64,000 nucleotides of DNA from Aldrovandia affinis (taxonomy: Eukaryota > Chordata > Actinopteri > Notacanthiformes > Halosauridae). The translations under genes and the position numbers were made by a program. Below the pieces are notes generated by a model, which worked only from the letters and a program-made list of their open reading frames with translations, ran no database searches and had not been told where the DNA came from. The DNA lies in NCBI GenBank assembly GCA_029706075.1, contig JAINUG010000070.1:2651500-2715499 (forward strand), written 5' to 3'. This document shows, one piece after another, positions 1 to 11,881 of this stretch (position 1 is its first letter; the number at the start of each line of letters is the position of its first letter).

Positions 1-495
1 GCACAGCTTCACGGCTGAGACATTCAGGGATATATATGTAAGGAATAATAAACCACAACCCGTTAGTTTTCTCTGGATATATATGCACACCTGGTGGTAG
101 TGCTCCCACCCCACAACCTACCTTCCATAATAAGAAATTAATAAAAGTGAATTCAAATAGAAGTGAAGACCAGCATTCAAGCAATCAAAATAAAAAGGGA
201 GTGATATTGAAGAAAGTTTGTTGGATGCTGACGTTTATTCCAGTCATATGCAGTCAAGAGCAAAGACAGAATGATAGCAAAAAGCCTGTTAGCTTGAGTC
301 AAGATTATCTTAAAGATTGATCTTGCAATCAATGGCAAGATTACAAAACGATCTTAGATAACTAAGTAATTAATGTTAGCTAACTTAGCAAGTTGTATTT
401 TATCATTTATGTGTGGCAAGTAGCCACACATACTCCTGTGCATTCTCTGCATATACGTATACACACTTCTGGGGTATTAAAACATGGTTTATTAC
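1..495. other. Unassigned non-coding sequence
   Basis: AT-rich sequence with no recognised coding or repeat family. Short open frames here are not supported by any motif. Confidence 0.4.
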
Positions 496-498
496 TTG

Positions 499-573
<75 letters not shown>

Positions 574-612
574 TGTGTGTGCACATGTGTGTGTGTGTGT
601 GGGTTCTCTTTA
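496..612. repeat. Compound (TA)n-(GT)n microsatellite
   Basis: A run of about 13 TA units is followed by CACACA and then an interrupted GT array to about 601. The open frames here encode only VCVCVC or HTHTHT runs and are artefacts of the repeat. Confidence 0.95.
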
Positions 613-2370
613 GCCTGAACACATAATGATTTGACTCAACTAATTACTTCATCAAAGGCCACCCTAGGCTCTTACCTCACTATTCTCATTTTAGCGTGGA
701 TTTCTAATTAAACCTTGAAATTGAGTTTTCAGGAAAAGATTATAGTGAATCCCCAGGTAAGAGTTAAGTTGGAGGACACAGCCAATCACAAGTTGGTCCT
801 CAAAGAAGCCGATTTAAAAATTCTCATTACGTCCAAACTCACTTTCCTCGGGTGTCTTTTAAATGAAGATATTTAAACACTCCTTCGGGTTCACAGATTG
901 TGCGTCTCTTTCTTAAGTCGTTTTTTAAATTTATCACCTATTCTCTCCCGAGTCATATTAGCCAAGTCAAATCCTCAAGCCCACCCCAGTTACAGTCGGT
1001 CACATTTGTAAGCCTGTTCTCTGTCAATGAAAGAGCAGGGACAGGTGCACGTTCTCCTCCAAGGTGGCACACGGCAAGCAGAAAGCCTCTTTTCACTCCG
1101 CAGTCTGCCCGTTGAGCTGCGCAGACATTGCACCGGAGGACAACATTGCACGTGCATCTGGCGCAGAGAGATTGCAGATGGCTAATCTAGCAAAGGAGTG
1201 ACAAGATGGGGAGAGATTGTGCATCTTTTAAAGTACGCTGGTAGAAACCCGCTAAACGGGAGCTCACGGTGTTGTATCAATGTGTGGCCTTTGCTATTAG
1301 AGCAGCGATGTGCCTTATGGCCCAAATTGAATCCTAACTGTGCCAGTGTGGCCAGGAGTCCCACCAGGCAACACAGAATTGAGCATAGCATCACCCAGGA
1401 AGAGAGGGTTTCAGGTGGCAGGGCATTCCCCATCTCATCACCCCACAACAACAACTCCTTTGGTTAGTCAGGCACCAACTGTGCAAGACCTGTAGTCCAT
1501 ATTGGCTGCGTAGCTCAGTTGGCAGACCAACCAATTCACAGTAATTTAGAATTTTTTGCTCAATTTTTTGAAAGTTGGAACACCTGTTCCCAAAGATATG
1601 TGCTCAAGGTTTAACTACATATTTTCCCCTAATGGCTCGTAAATGACGTCTGTGTTGCAACAGCAGGTCAAGAATGGGTACGTATATAACAGTGGGCAAC
1701 ACTGAGCCACCAGAGAACAGCTTATAGACAGTAGCAGCAGTAGTATTCTGTAACATTTCAGTTCATATTCAATCAGAAACATGCTTTCAGGGATTGATGG
1801 AAAAGGTCACAGTTCAAAAGGCCTGTCACCCTCCTGTTTGGAAATGACCCAAGAGAAAAGGTGTGAATTCAATGAAGTTTGTAAAATGAAGGCCCTTCCC
1901 CTTTTTATTACAATTTTTTTCTAGTGGTTGCACGAAATGTACTCTTTATCCCATTCCAATCTTAGGTGTTGAAATGGTTTGTTTCAAACCACTGGTAGGA
2001 AATTGTGCTGGATTCAGGATGGAAAATGGATTCTCAGTATTTTCCTTGCAAAAAAAATAAATCTATATAAATTCAACAATCTATCACTGATTGGGAGTTT
2101 TAAACAATAATTCGGGAGAGACATTTTGGGACAACAAATGCAATCCACAGTATTTCTCAAATCTTTTAACATGTAGAAAATTTTGTATGGAAAATGTAAT
2201 TTAAATAATCTGTTTTATCATTATAACTATACCTAATTAGTTATCGACTGATTAATAATTTTCACAAATACAGTACATTGGGCTGTATTTGGCTTTTGGA
2301 CATTTTTTGGACATTGCATTTGTGGCACTGATCTGCTCTGATAATTTGCAATTGCATATATATATATATA
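613..2370. other. Unassigned non-coding sequence
   Basis: No gene or confident repeat was recognised. A tRNA A-box-like string, TAGCTCAGTTGG, lies at about 1510-1521, but the B box and the rest of a tRNA or SINE are not evident. Confidence 0.35.
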
Positions 2371-2923
2371 CTCAGTGGCTACTTTATTAGGTATACCTTT
2401 CTAGTATTGGGTAGGACCCCCAGAACAGCCTGAATTCTTCATGGCATGGATTCAACAAGGTGCTGGAAACATTCCTCAGAGATTCTGTTCCATGTTGACA
2501 TGATAGGATCACGCAGTTGCTGCAGATTTGTCGGCTGCACATTCATGTTGCAAATCTCCCGTTCCACCACACCCCAAAGGTGCTCTATTGGACTGAGATA
2601 TGGTGACTGTGGAGGCCACTGGAGTACACTGAACTCATTAGCATGTTCGTCGAACCAGCTTGAGATGACGTGTGCTTTGTGACATGGCGCATTATCCTGC
2701 TGGAAGTAGCCATTAGAAGATGGGTAGACTGTGGCCATAAAGGGATGCACATAGTCAGCAATAAGACTCAGGTAGGCTGTGGCATTTCAACGATGCTTAA
2801 TTAGTATTAAGGGGCCTAATGTGTACCAAGAAAGCATTCCCCACACCATTACACCACCACCACCAGCCTGGACCGTTGACAGAAGGCAGGATGGATGCAT
2901 GGATTCATGTTGTTTATGCTGAC
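2371..2923 (-). pseudogene. Degraded Tc1/mariner-like transposon with transposase C-terminal part
   Basis: The left end (2371) follows a TA run and reads CTCAGTGGCTACTTTATTAG, a terminal-repeat-like start. On the minus strand the frame at 2439-2750 carries the C-terminal catalytic region of a Tc1-type DDE transposase: a QDNAPCHKAH motif, then SPIEHLWGVVEREI, where N-P-I-E-H-L-W is usual. Transposase-like sequence continues out of frame to about 2920, where a SINE poly-T tract begins. The N-terminal DNA-binding half and the right terminal repeat are missing. The family assignment is firm, and the copy is dead. Confidence 0.85.
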
Positions 2924-2926
2924 CGT

Positions 2927-3100
2927 ATAATTTTTTTATTTTAAAATGTTTTATTTGGTTCTGATTTCATCCCGTTTTTCTCCCAATTTGGTAGCCAATT
3001 ACACCCGCTATTTTCAGGTCAACCCCTCCCTCATAGTTCGCTACCGTAGCCCTGTGACTGGCGGCGACTAAGGCGAGGTATTGTCTCCAAATCCAAATCA
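2927..3100 (-). repeat. tRNA-derived SINE fragment ('GGGAGAAAA-tail' family), 3' part
   Basis: Read on the minus strand this matches the 3' body and tail of the SINEs at 11530-11866 and 57209-57505: a GACTACGG/CGAACT-like block, a GATTGAC-like block, AATTGGCTACCAAATTGGGA, and an A-rich end. The tRNA-derived head is absent, and homology fades near 3100. It abuts the dead Tc1-like element at 2371-2923, so it probably inserted at or near that element's break. Confidence 0.6.
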
Positions 3101-4105
3101 TAACCTTAACCATTAGCAAAAAAAAAGCAAAACTGCCCCACGCCTCCCTCTGGCCCTCCATGCAACTTTTTTGCTCCAGCATTGAACTACCAAATGAAGC
3201 TGTTTGCTGATACAGAACTACACACTGAATACAAGCCTCTCCTGAGCAAGCAGGCAATGAACGGCAGACAGGTCTGATGGGAAATCACTGCATGATGCCT
3301 GCTGCTCACTGGTTTTGGGGCCCCATGCGCCTCTCAAACCGCTGCATCTTCCCGGTGATTGACTGATTTCCCTGCAGACTCTGCGTCTCCACTGCATTCC
3401 GGTGAAGCGGCTGGCAGACTCCTGCCGGCACTGAATCCTCATTTCTTCAGTGCCGGATTAATTCAGGAGGAAGAATGGGAAGGGGGTGGGGGGTAGGGGT
3501 GCAGCTGGAAGGGACAAGAGCCACAAACAGACAAAACAATTTCATTGGCGAGACAGTCCCTGGGTGTGGCGGAGGAGATGCTTTTTAAATTAAATGTCAC
3601 TTCGTAAGGTCCTCAAATGGTATACGGGACGCATTAACATAAGGTTAGTGTAATAAATGCAGAGCTACAGTCCTATAGCAGTCCTACAGCAGCTGCCATA
3701 AGGTGCCACAGTAACTGAAGAAGGCTTTATGAGGGCATTATTAATGTCTCTGACAAATGTAACTCTGTGGCAACGACCACAACCACACAGCATCCTGTAT
3801 GGACTTAAATCTTTCCTTTCAGCTGTGCAAAATGGCTGATACACAGCTGTGCATGAAAAACAGCCGAGACAACACACCCTCATGATACCTCCGGTTTAAA
3901 AAAACAAACAAGAAAAGAAGGAGAAAGGGGGAAGAAATGGGCAAATGATTGTCAAGCATCATTGACAATCTCCTGCGAAGTTCAAAACAGGAAGCCACAG
4001 TCTATGCAGCAGTAATTACCTGGGAACGTTGGTCATGATTAAGTCAACTTTGCTCAGGTCTAATTGCTCCTGCACATCTTTCAGGCAACAGTACTGGCCT
4101 GTCAA
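3101..4105. other. Unassigned non-coding sequence
   Basis: Moderately GC-rich to about 3480, then AT-rich. Open frames of 70-100 codons show no family motif, and no repeat was recognised. Confidence 0.35.
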
Positions 4106-4400
4106 TTTATCCCTTCATTTATTTATTTTATTTAACCAGGCAAGCCATTAAGAACAAGTTCTTATTTACAATGGCGGCCTGGGTACATACCTGGGTACAT
4201 ACACCATTCACTCACACACTCATACCTACAGGGCCATTTTAGACTCTCCAATTAGCCTAACATGCATGTCTTTGGACTGTGGGAGGAAACCGGAGTACCC
4301 GGAGGAAACCCACGCGGACACGGGGAGAACATGCAAACTCCACACAGAAAGGCCCCGGCCGGGATTCGAACCCGGGCAGTTCTGACAGTTCTGACAGTGA
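4106..4400 (-). repeat. Dispersed fish repeat with tRNA-like head (SINE-like)
   Basis: Read on the minus strand, a tRNA B-box-like GGGTTCGAATCCCGGCCGGG near 4352-4375 is followed by the widely dispersed 'ACATGTTCTCC ... CCAAAGACATGCATGTTAGG' type segment. It runs into a TTTATTTAACCAGG motif at about 4125-4140. This arrangement is familiar from interspersed repeats of many fish and amphibians. I do not assign a family name. A short GTTCTGACA duplication flanks the head at 4378-4398. Confidence 0.7.
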
Positions 4401-5120
4401 CGTAATATGAATGTGTCATATTTTTGTATAGTCATAAGCAAAGAGCATAACAACGTTTCCTTTGCATGCTGTGCTGAAAGAAAAGTGTGTCTGTGTGGGG
4501 GGGGGGCAGTAACTATTTCCATGGCAACGGCTGCACACCTGAAGTGGCCTGTATGTGAATTGACAATTCTGGGGGAGTGTTCACACCACAAAGCACTCGC
4601 CCAACACACTCACACACACCCACACAAAAATACCATTATGATTCCTCAAATACTCCACCAGCAATGATGGGTTCTGATGTCTCATCTCCAACTGCAGGGT
4701 ACTGTTGAGCAGGGGGATGGGACTTTTTTTTTTTCTGTAAGAGCAACAGAGACTCAACCTCACCCTCCAAACTGGCACCCCAACTGTCTAGAACACACTG
4801 TCACAGTCAGTGTGCATCTTTCACTCTTTTCTGCATCTTTATTTCACAATATAGAAGCTGACTCTACCTCTACTGTGAAAACAGTTTAAGCTTTGGCAGG
4901 TCATCAATGCCCCCAACCAGGTAATGCTTTCTGGCTTATCCTTTGAAAAAGAAAAGAAAGTAGCAAACACTTTAAAACTGACAGGCAATTGTGTATGTGA
5001 AATTACATGAACTATTGCAATTTACAATGCAAAAGCTATTTGCGTATACCTCAATTGCACAGCTACCAATATGGTACCAAATTGTGGTTTACTTAAATTG
5101 CACAACTACTAATTTGATGT
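4401..5120. other. Unassigned non-coding sequence
   Basis: A poly-G run (about 4496-4506) and a poly-T run (about 4724-4733) are present. Nothing gene-like was seen. Confidence 0.35.
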
Positions 5121-5210
5121 GCATGCGTGTGTGTGTGTCTGCGTGCGTGCGTGTGGGTGTGTGTGGGTGTGTGTTTGTGTGTATGGGTGTGTGTGGATGT
5201 GTGTGTAGGG
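5121..5210. repeat. Imperfect (GT)n microsatellite
   Basis: GT-rich array with GC, GG and AT interruptions. The cysteine/valine-rich open frame across it is a repeat artefact. Confidence 0.9.
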
Positions 5211-6165
5211 TTTGGTACTCTCTGTATGTGGTGAAATCAGTAATGGCTCGGGCCAATCCCCTCCTCAATCACTCCTGCCACCAGGCTCCTCACGCCAACT
5301 CCATTTGCTGGAGAGATTATGGATGATAACCTCTTTACCTGCATTCTGCTTAGTGTGAGTGTGTTTTGCTAAAATGTTATGAATTACATAACATATGTTA
5401 GGTAGTTCTCAAGTGCACAGCTTTTGTATATTTTTAATATCGCTTCAGAATTTTAACAGCAAAGATAACTGTGCCATTGATTTCCTTCATTTTTAATAAA
5501 GACAACAACAAATTTGTAACAGCTGATAGACTATGTGTATTTCTAAGTGAACATTAAGTGACTGCACTTCTTATGGCAAATTGAATTTACAATGGCCAAA
5601 CCGAATATAAAAACAGAGACAGATCAATCACAAGAGCATATGCTTGAAAAAAGACATCGGTTGTGATGCAGCAGTTAATTTCTCCCTTTCATTTTTTGGT
5701 CAGTCTGTGTTCTAGTCCTATGAATACAAAAAGGGTTCTCAGGACATAGCTTCTATGATACATAAAGTGTTGTATTGCTACTGCTACTATTACTGCTGCT
5801 GCCATTATTATTATTATTGACTGTATTCGCTCAGCATGCATTTGCATATTCATATCCATTTATTTATTACCCAAATAAAGATGTGAATATTTAGAAACAA
5901 AGATTCAGAAATTCAATACAAACAAGTTAACATCTTGAAAGACAAGGGGCCAATGCTATTTTGCCATCTATGCGTACAGTCACCACATCACCACCATTTT
6001 CTCCTTGAGTCTGTTTGGGCCCCATTTCACAGTATGGAGAAGAGCCCAGTCCCTCTGATGGCAGCAGTGGGTATCAGGGCCCACGGCTTTGTGTGTGGTA
6101 TACGTCCACCATTCCGTAAGTGTTTTTTTATATGAGTGCAGGTGCCTGGGATTGACCATCTGTCA
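5211..6165. other. Unassigned non-coding sequence
   Basis: AT-rich, with a short ATT run near 5800-5820. No gene or transposon motif seen. Confidence 0.35.
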
Positions 6166-6326
6166 TGAGCTAGCATTAGCCTCCTGTTTACATTTCCTTC
6201 AGAGGCTGTCCGTGTGCTGCAGCACAGCTGAGTGGACCGTGCGAATACGCCCCGTGAGCTAGCATAACCCCTCCGTTCACAGATCCTTCAGAGGCTGTCC
6301 ATGTGCTGCGGCACAACTGAGTGGAC
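6166..6326. repeat. Two-copy tandem repeat, about 89 bp period
   Basis: A block starting TGAGCTAGCAT at 6166 and ending GAGTGGACC at about 6238 recurs at 6255-6326 with about ten substitutions. Both copies contain CTTCAGAGGCTGTCC and GTGCTGC(A/G)GCACA. This is a local direct duplication rather than a long satellite. Confidence 0.85.
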
Positions 6327-7260
6327 CTCTGCCTCATGAACACATCCTTCATTTCAGAAGGTTTCCATTGTGGGACTTGGGACTCAGTGATACTGTAGCT
6401 CATGATAGATATATTCTATATTATAGCTGTGTCTATATTTTCTGGGGAGCATACAAATTAATTTTTGGGAAGAAATAGGTCATTTGAAAGTGCAATCTCT
6501 CAATGGTTAAATATATAGTTCATCCTCGTGCAATATTCAAGGAAAAGAAGCATACGATGCCCTGTGACATTCCCTCCTTCCTGACAGTGTTTAAATTGGC
6601 ACAGTCAAAGCCCTCAATAAGTTTGCTTAACCCAAGTTTGTAACCAGGTCAGCACCAGATACAGTGGGGGACTTGGACAGTTGGCTCTTTCTAACACTGT
6701 TTAAGTACTCCTTGCTCCTTGTTACAGCAATATATTGTGAGCAACAACAAAAAAGACCAGGAACCTACTGCTGTTCTGTATTTAGCTTGAATCTGTATTG
6801 GAAAGGTTTATTTTATTTTATTTTTATATAAATTAACAAGCATGCCAATTTAAATAATGAACACCCAATACCGGCTGATTGCACCTGTGACATCATTACC
6901 TTTATTCCCTTCATATGAAATCATATGAACTAAAAAAAATAAAAAATAAAAAATGTTTTAACATAAAAACCAACAGTTTTGTTGTCCAAATTATTTATTA
7001 TAATCCAATATCTTGTAATTAATATTACATAATGTGAAATGCACCCAGGTCACTTCAAAATAACTACAAAAGCATTCAAGCACTAAACATTCAAAAGAAC
7101 TACAAAAACAGGCTAACCTTGCATGATAATTGAGCCTTAGTGTAATGGCCATGCTTTTTAAGTATGCAAAGCCATTAGAAACAGGTTCAGGTTCAAATTA
7201 TATATATGTAATTTAGCAAATTATCAGTTTAAATGTTTTTTTCTCTGTGGCCACCACTAC
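6327..7260. other. Unassigned non-coding sequence
   Basis: Strongly AT-rich, with poly-A runs near 6930-6950. No coding signal. Confidence 0.35.
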
Positions 7261-7560
7261 TTTTTTTTTTAGATTTTCTCCCAGTTTCTGCCAATCATAC
7301 CCTTCAATTACCCCTTTCCCTTGTACTACAACTTTGCCTCCACTCTGGGACCGAGCAGTAACAAAGGCAAACTGAATCGCACCCTCCCAGAAAGAACGCG
7401 CCAAACTGTGGACCGTAACTCCGACACACACAGAGCCAAAAGCATACTGCAAACTTCCCTCCACCTCGCCCTGTGGGGGGCCATCCAAATGCTGCCCCGA
7501 ACGGGACTCCCAACCAGAGCAGCCCTTGAACCCAGGCTGCAGTGGGCAACCTGCACTTAG
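7261..7560 (-). repeat. Diverged tRNA-derived SINE ('GGGAGAAAA-tail' family)
   Basis: Read on the minus strand, the copy ends in a CAGAAACTGGGAGAAAATCT-like tail at 7270-7290 followed by poly-A. Its 5' side, CAAGGGCTGCTCTGGTTGGG near 7515-7535, resembles the GAGTCGGCTCTGGTTGGG junction of the 11.5 kb copy. It is more diverged than the other family members. Frames across it are not genes. Confidence 0.5.
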
Positions 7561-8000
7561 AACTTAGTGTGGCCACCACAACTTTGGGCTGACTCTCCCT
7601 TCAGTATCTGTTCCTCAGACAGCAACCTTGGCAGGCACCCATACCTGTCCTTTCTAAAGAAAACAGTCCACCTGAATTTCAGAATGGAAAAATACAACAA
7701 GAATAAAAAAAACGGGGCTTTTTGCCTGTGTCAAGGACCTACACAGGGGATAAGACGTTAATTACAATGGAGCGAGATTTAAAAAAAATAAAGAATGCTT
7801 TCCAATTTAGAAAACATCTGCATGGCCCCAACTTTCATTAGAGATTAGTCTCATGGAGCCAATTAGTGTTATTGTTTGTGATACAATTATGAAGGGTTGG
7901 GCTTCAATTATCAACACTACATCTTGTAATAGAACAGGGGGATGCAAGCTTTGAATATCTTAAGAGCTGTAGTGCAATTCTAAATGCAATTCTTGTCCAT
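7561..8000. other. Unassigned non-coding sequence
   Basis: No coding or repeat signal recognised before the minisatellite begins. Confidence 0.35.
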
Positions 8001-8430
8001 TCAAGTACTTAGAAACCACACCTATCGCTGGCTTGAGGACTAAGGTCATTAGAAACCACACCTACCACTGACTTGAGGACTGACTAAGGTAATCTAATTA
8101 GTCAAATTATTAAGGTAGACTAGTTAGACACCACATCTATCACTGGCTCAAGGACTAAAGTAATTGGACACCACACCTATCGCAGGTTTGAGTAAGAAGG
8201 TCATTAGAAACCACACCTATCACTGGCTCAAGGACTAAGGTAATTAGAAACCACACCTACTGCTAACTCAAGTACTAAGGTAATTAGACACCACACCTAT
8301 CACTGGCTCAAGGACTAAGGTCATTAGAAACCACACCTATCACTCACTCAAGTACTAAGTTCATTATAAACCACACCCATCACTGGCTTGAGGACTACAG
8401 TCATTAGAAACCACACCTTTAACACATTCA
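8001..8430. repeat. 40-bp minisatellite, about 10 copies, partly dimeric
   Basis: The unit is TAAGGTCATTAGAAACCACA followed by CCTATCACTGGCTCAAGGAC (40 bp). Phased copies start near 8001, 8041, 8116, 8156, 8197, 8236, 8276, 8316, 8356 and 8396. One stretch (8081-8115) is scrambled. From 8197 the unit ends alternate between GGCT(C/T)(A/G)AGGAC and ACTCAAGTAC, which gives an 80-bp higher-order period. No open frame follows the repeat, so it is non-coding. Confidence 0.93.
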
Positions 8431-8460
8431 TTGCATTACAGCAGAAATTTCAGCAGGACC

Positions 8461-8540
8461 CCCCCACACACGCAGACACATATGCACACACACATACACG
8501 CACGCATACATCCCCCTCCCACACACACACCCACACTGAT
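8461..8540. repeat. CA-rich simple sequence
   Basis: Imperfect CA/CCCA array directly downstream of the minisatellite. The threonine/histidine-rich frames here are artefacts. Confidence 0.85.
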
Positions 8541-8852
8541 CGTCCCACATGCCGGGGCCATGCTGTATCTACCCCCTGTAAATGCAGCCCCAGATCCAGT
8601 CGGCCGTAAGTGCAGGCTAGATTTACATTACCTGGGCTGGTGGGTGGCTCACTGAAATGTAATTTCAGGAACACCATCTGAATGAATTTATACTGAGACC
8701 ACGCACTGGAACAACTCCTTCCCCTTGGTAATGGAGAGGCCAAGGCACTGGTTTTGTAGTCGTGGGGTCACTAGTTTGAGTCACAGTAGTTTCTGTAAGT
8801 ATTTTCTTTGTAAACAGGGTATTTGTGAAAATGTTAGCAGTATACTATAGTG

Positions 8853-9057
8853 CAGGGGTCACTAACAGGCAGACCGCGGTCTAGCCGTCCTATCCGGTGC
8901 GTCCAAAACCGATAAATTCAAACAACCTTTTTTTCCGAGAACCAGCAGCTTTTTTTAACCCCCGCCGACAGAAAATGGGGCGCCAGCACCACCGGACCTT
9001 GGTTGAGGCCATTTTATCTAACTGGACCTCTTTGAATTTTACTTGAAGACCCCTGCT
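8853..9057. mobile_element. hAT-type MITE, 205 bp
   Basis: The ends are CAGGGGTC (left) and GACCCCTG (right), an 8-bp perfect terminal inverted repeat. An exact 8-bp direct repeat, CTATAGTG, lies on both sides (8845-8852 and 9058-9065). An 8-bp target duplication with CAGGGG ends is the hAT signature. The interior has no transposase, so the copy is non-autonomous. The minus-strand frame crossing it is not a gene. Confidence 0.85.
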
Positions 9058-9177
9058 ATAGTGGTTTGAGAACCAGATTTTTAACCAGAGGGTTGTGAGT
9101 TTTATTCTCAGGTGCCTTTTACTCTTGAGCAAGGTACTTTTACAATTACAAATCAACTTACAAGCATACAAGGCAAT

Positions 9178-9320
9178 AGTGTGGCATACTGATCATCGGA
9201 CCAGACTTGCAGGTTCGATTCCCAGAGAGGGCACAGCCTTTGGCCCCTTGAACAAGGCACTTCAATAAATGTGCAGCTGTATGGATGGATAATGTGTCAC
9301 TTTAAGCCATTTAAGTCAAT
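9178..9320 (+). repeat. tRNA-derived SINE fragment
   Basis: A B-box GGTTCGATTCC lies at about 9211-9221. It is followed by CTTGAACAAGGCACTT and a CAGCTGTATGGATGGATA-like block, as in the better SINE at 13063-13277. The 3' tail shared with L2 is missing. An older, more decayed copy with the CTTGAGCAAGGTACTTTTAC block lies immediately upstream at about 9066-9155. Confidence 0.6.
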
Positions 9321-9812
9321 CTGGAAAAGGCTTCTGGCAGGCAAATAGATTAATCTTGGAGTTTTGTTTTGGCTGAAAGGTATCTGTTTGCTCACACTAC
9401 CCCACAATGCACATGATTCATAAATCTGCCACACGCTGCTGTTTCTGACCAGGCCTCAAACAAAGGGGCAGAGGAACGTTGATTAAAAGGGGGCCGTGTC
9501 TTTTCAATATGAAAAAACGATAGAAATTAGGGTTTAAAAAAATAGTTAAGTGTTAAATGTCAAATTATGGTGTAAAATAAGCAGCAGTCACAACAAGTCA
9601 ATCAGTGTTCAAGCATTCATCAGACATGATTCATGCCCTCGTTATTTTAAATCCATGATTTAAAAAAGCAGTGGACTCCACACAGTGAATCACAACATTA
9701 ACACCAGCACATTGGCACTTTATGCTACTGCATTGCTCTGTTATCCATGAAAATGCTGCATGCATCTCTGCATCTCTGAACTCTGAACAATTGTGACTGT
9801 AATAACTGTAGG
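9321..9812. other. Unassigned non-coding sequence
   Basis: No gene or repeat recognised. Confidence 0.35.
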
Positions 9813-9935
9813 TATGGTAACTGTCAAAATAAAGGAAACACTGGAGTAAATGAGAGATCCTTTAAACTGGCGCAGTACCACGAGTGTCCGTCATGGGGGT
9901 GACATGGCTGGTACTGGTGGAAACCCTTTCCAAAC
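9813..9935 (+). mobile_element. MITE of the CAGGTAACTG family, left half
   Basis: Begins TGGTAACTGTCAAAATAAAG and continues GAGTAAATGAGAGATCC, GCAGTACCACGAGT and ATGGCTGGTACTGG. This is the same order as the MITE at 12766-12973. Homology ends before the GT array at about 9945, so the right terminal repeat is lost. Confidence 0.8.
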
Positions 9936-9939
9936 ATGT

Positions 9940-10025
9940 GTGTGAGGATGTGTGTGTGTGTGTGTGTGTGTGTACATACACGTATGTATATGTGTGCGTA
10001 TGAGTTTGTGTGTGTGTGTGTATGC
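9940..10025. repeat. (GT)n microsatellite
   Basis: GT array interrupted by ACATACACGTATG. Confidence 0.9.
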
Positions 10026-11334
10026 GTGACTGCTAAGGTGGGTCACACCATAATCTATCATTATTCTGTTATTGCATGTGACACCTGATGCTCAGGGTGT
10101 TAACAGAGAGTCCTTTACAAAATGGAAATCATTCCTTGGTGGGTGCTAAGCATTGGTGGTGGTTCAAGTGGTTAATTATTCCGACAGTTGAAGTTTTCAG
10201 GGAAGTCTCGCATGAATATACCATAGTCCATGTGTCCTAAACTGGCACTGACAGGCAGGAGACTGATATTGATATTTGATAAGGTCAATCTGGATTTTTT
10301 GGGCCGGAAAGAATGGATGGGTACTAAGTGTGTATGTATGTGTGTGTGTGCATGAGTGAGTGCGTGTGTGTGTACACTGCCCTGCTCACTTCTCCACAGT
10401 ATGACCATGAGAACAAACTGGATCAGATAACATGGTGTCATTTCAGGGAGATATTACTAGTAACTCTAACATTGCAGCCAACAACATTCCCTCACACTGT
10501 AGCTGAAGACAATGGGACCCTGTTTGCACTGTAGACTGCTCCGATACTCTTGCCATGTCCCAATAAATCTCACAGGATACTTTATTCCATACCCTACAGG
10601 TGGGTTTGTGTCGTTTCTCCTGAAATCTTAAAACAGACACCTAATGCAAGCTGGTTCGGTGAGAATTTTGAAAGAAATTCAAATTCAAGTTTGCAAAGAC
10701 AAAAGGTGGGTGCACACTATGGCAATTCATTGCCAGACTTCTGTGAGACCTGCAAGGCAATGAGGGAGTGCCACAGAGCGCAAAGCAAGTCACAGTTCCC
10801 ACTGCGAAGGGCCTGAGGCAAATTAATGGTCCCCTGGAATAACATCCTCAGAAGACACCTGTGTGTGTGACACCAACAATAAAAAGTAATAAAAACGAAT
10901 TACTCAATGCCCGCTGTGATCAAAGTAGCCTGCCGGTTGTTAGCATGCTCTCTCTCTCTCACACGCTCTCTCTCTCTCTCTCTCTCTCTACTGGCTGTAT
11001 TCAAACACACTGTCTTTCTTCTCACTGTAGTACCATCACTGTATCCACAGAGCACAAAAATTTTACTGCACCGGCATGTGAAATTCAGAAGTCCCTTAAT
11101 AAAAGTGCTTAATAGACAAGATGGAGGCAAATCACATGCACGTTCTCCCTATGAACGCCTTGAGTTTTCAGGTTCCAAACACCTGAGACAAATCGTCGCC
11201 ATGGTTTAAATCTGCAACAATCTGCATCATTGCTTTTAAACTGTTATATCAAGCGAAAGCAGTGCCACACCACAGACCTCTCTTTCTGTGGTCTGGCTTA
11301 CATACAGCGCCCCCTGCAGTTCAGAAGGCTCAGG
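10026..11334. other. Unassigned sequence with GT and CT simple repeats
   Basis: Contains a GT-rich stretch at about 10329-10376 and a (CT)n array at about 10948-10989. The 88-100 codon open frames have no recognisable domain. No gene called. Confidence 0.4.
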
Positions 11335-11455
11335 GTGGTGTGGAAATGAGTGTATGAGCAGAAGATTACTGGTTCAAATCCTATTTGGGGAGCAGGGATC
11401 ACAGCTCTCACACCCTTGAGTAAGGCGCTAGTCTTGAGCTGCCTCAGTTAAAACA
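11335..11455 (+). repeat. Degraded tRNA-derived SINE fragment
   Basis: ATGAGTGTATGAGCAGAAGA and a B-box-like ACTGGTTCAAATCC are followed by CACCCTTGAGTAAGGCGCTA and CTGCCTCAGT. These are diverged versions of blocks in the 13.07 kb SINE. No tail or clear target duplication was seen. Confidence 0.5.
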
Positions 11456-11529
11456 CAACGTCCATAACATCTGCCCCTACATTCTCAGAAAAAAGGTACC
11501 ATTTTATACCTATTAAAGTACAAATGCTT

Positions 11530-11866
11530 CAAGGAGACTGGGGTTCAATTCCCCGTCTCGCCAGAGTCGGCTCTGGTTGGGAGTGCCAACAAGGGCGGCG
11601 ATTGGCTGTCCGCCCCAGGGAGGGGGGAGGGAAGCCGACAGGACGTTCGCTGCGCATAAGAGTGGCCCTGTAGTACCGGGTTATGGTCGACGGCCTGGCG
11701 AGTGACATGTCGGAGGAGTTGCTTCGCCTATGTCACTACCGGTCACAGGACTACGGCAGCGAACTCACATTACTAGGGGGGGATTGACATAAAATAGCGA
11801 GGTGTAATTGGCTACTAAATTGGGAGAAAATGGGATAAAATCTGAAACAAAATCTTTACAAAAAAA
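11530..11866 (+). repeat. 5'-truncated tRNA-derived SINE ('GGGAGAAAA-tail' family)
   Basis: Flanked by an exact 15-bp direct repeat, AAAGTACAAATGCTT (11515-11529 and 11867-11881). The body starts within the tRNA-derived part (GGGGTTCAATTCCCC). It continues through GAGTCGGCTCTGG, a GC-rich centre and GTCACTACCGGTC, and ends AATTGGCTACTAAATTGGGA-GAAAA plus an A-rich tail. The A-tail and long target duplication show LINE-mediated retrotransposition. The pre-insertion target can be read across the site. Confidence 0.9.
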
Positions 11867-11881
11867 AAAGTACAAATGCTT

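Noticed and set aside
393-626. Overlapping open frames of 66-77 codons on both strands
   Set aside because: They translate a TA/GT microsatellite into low-complexity repeats and have no independent coding evidence.
1504-1530. tRNA gene starting TGGCTGCGTAGCTCAGTTGG
   Set aside because: Only the A-box half is tRNA-like. No B box, acceptor stem or anticodon arm follows, so it is at most a SINE or tRNA relic.
8001-8430. CRISPR-like array of 40-bp repeats
   Set aside because: The units are contiguous without unique spacers, and the sequence is vertebrate. It is a minisatellite.
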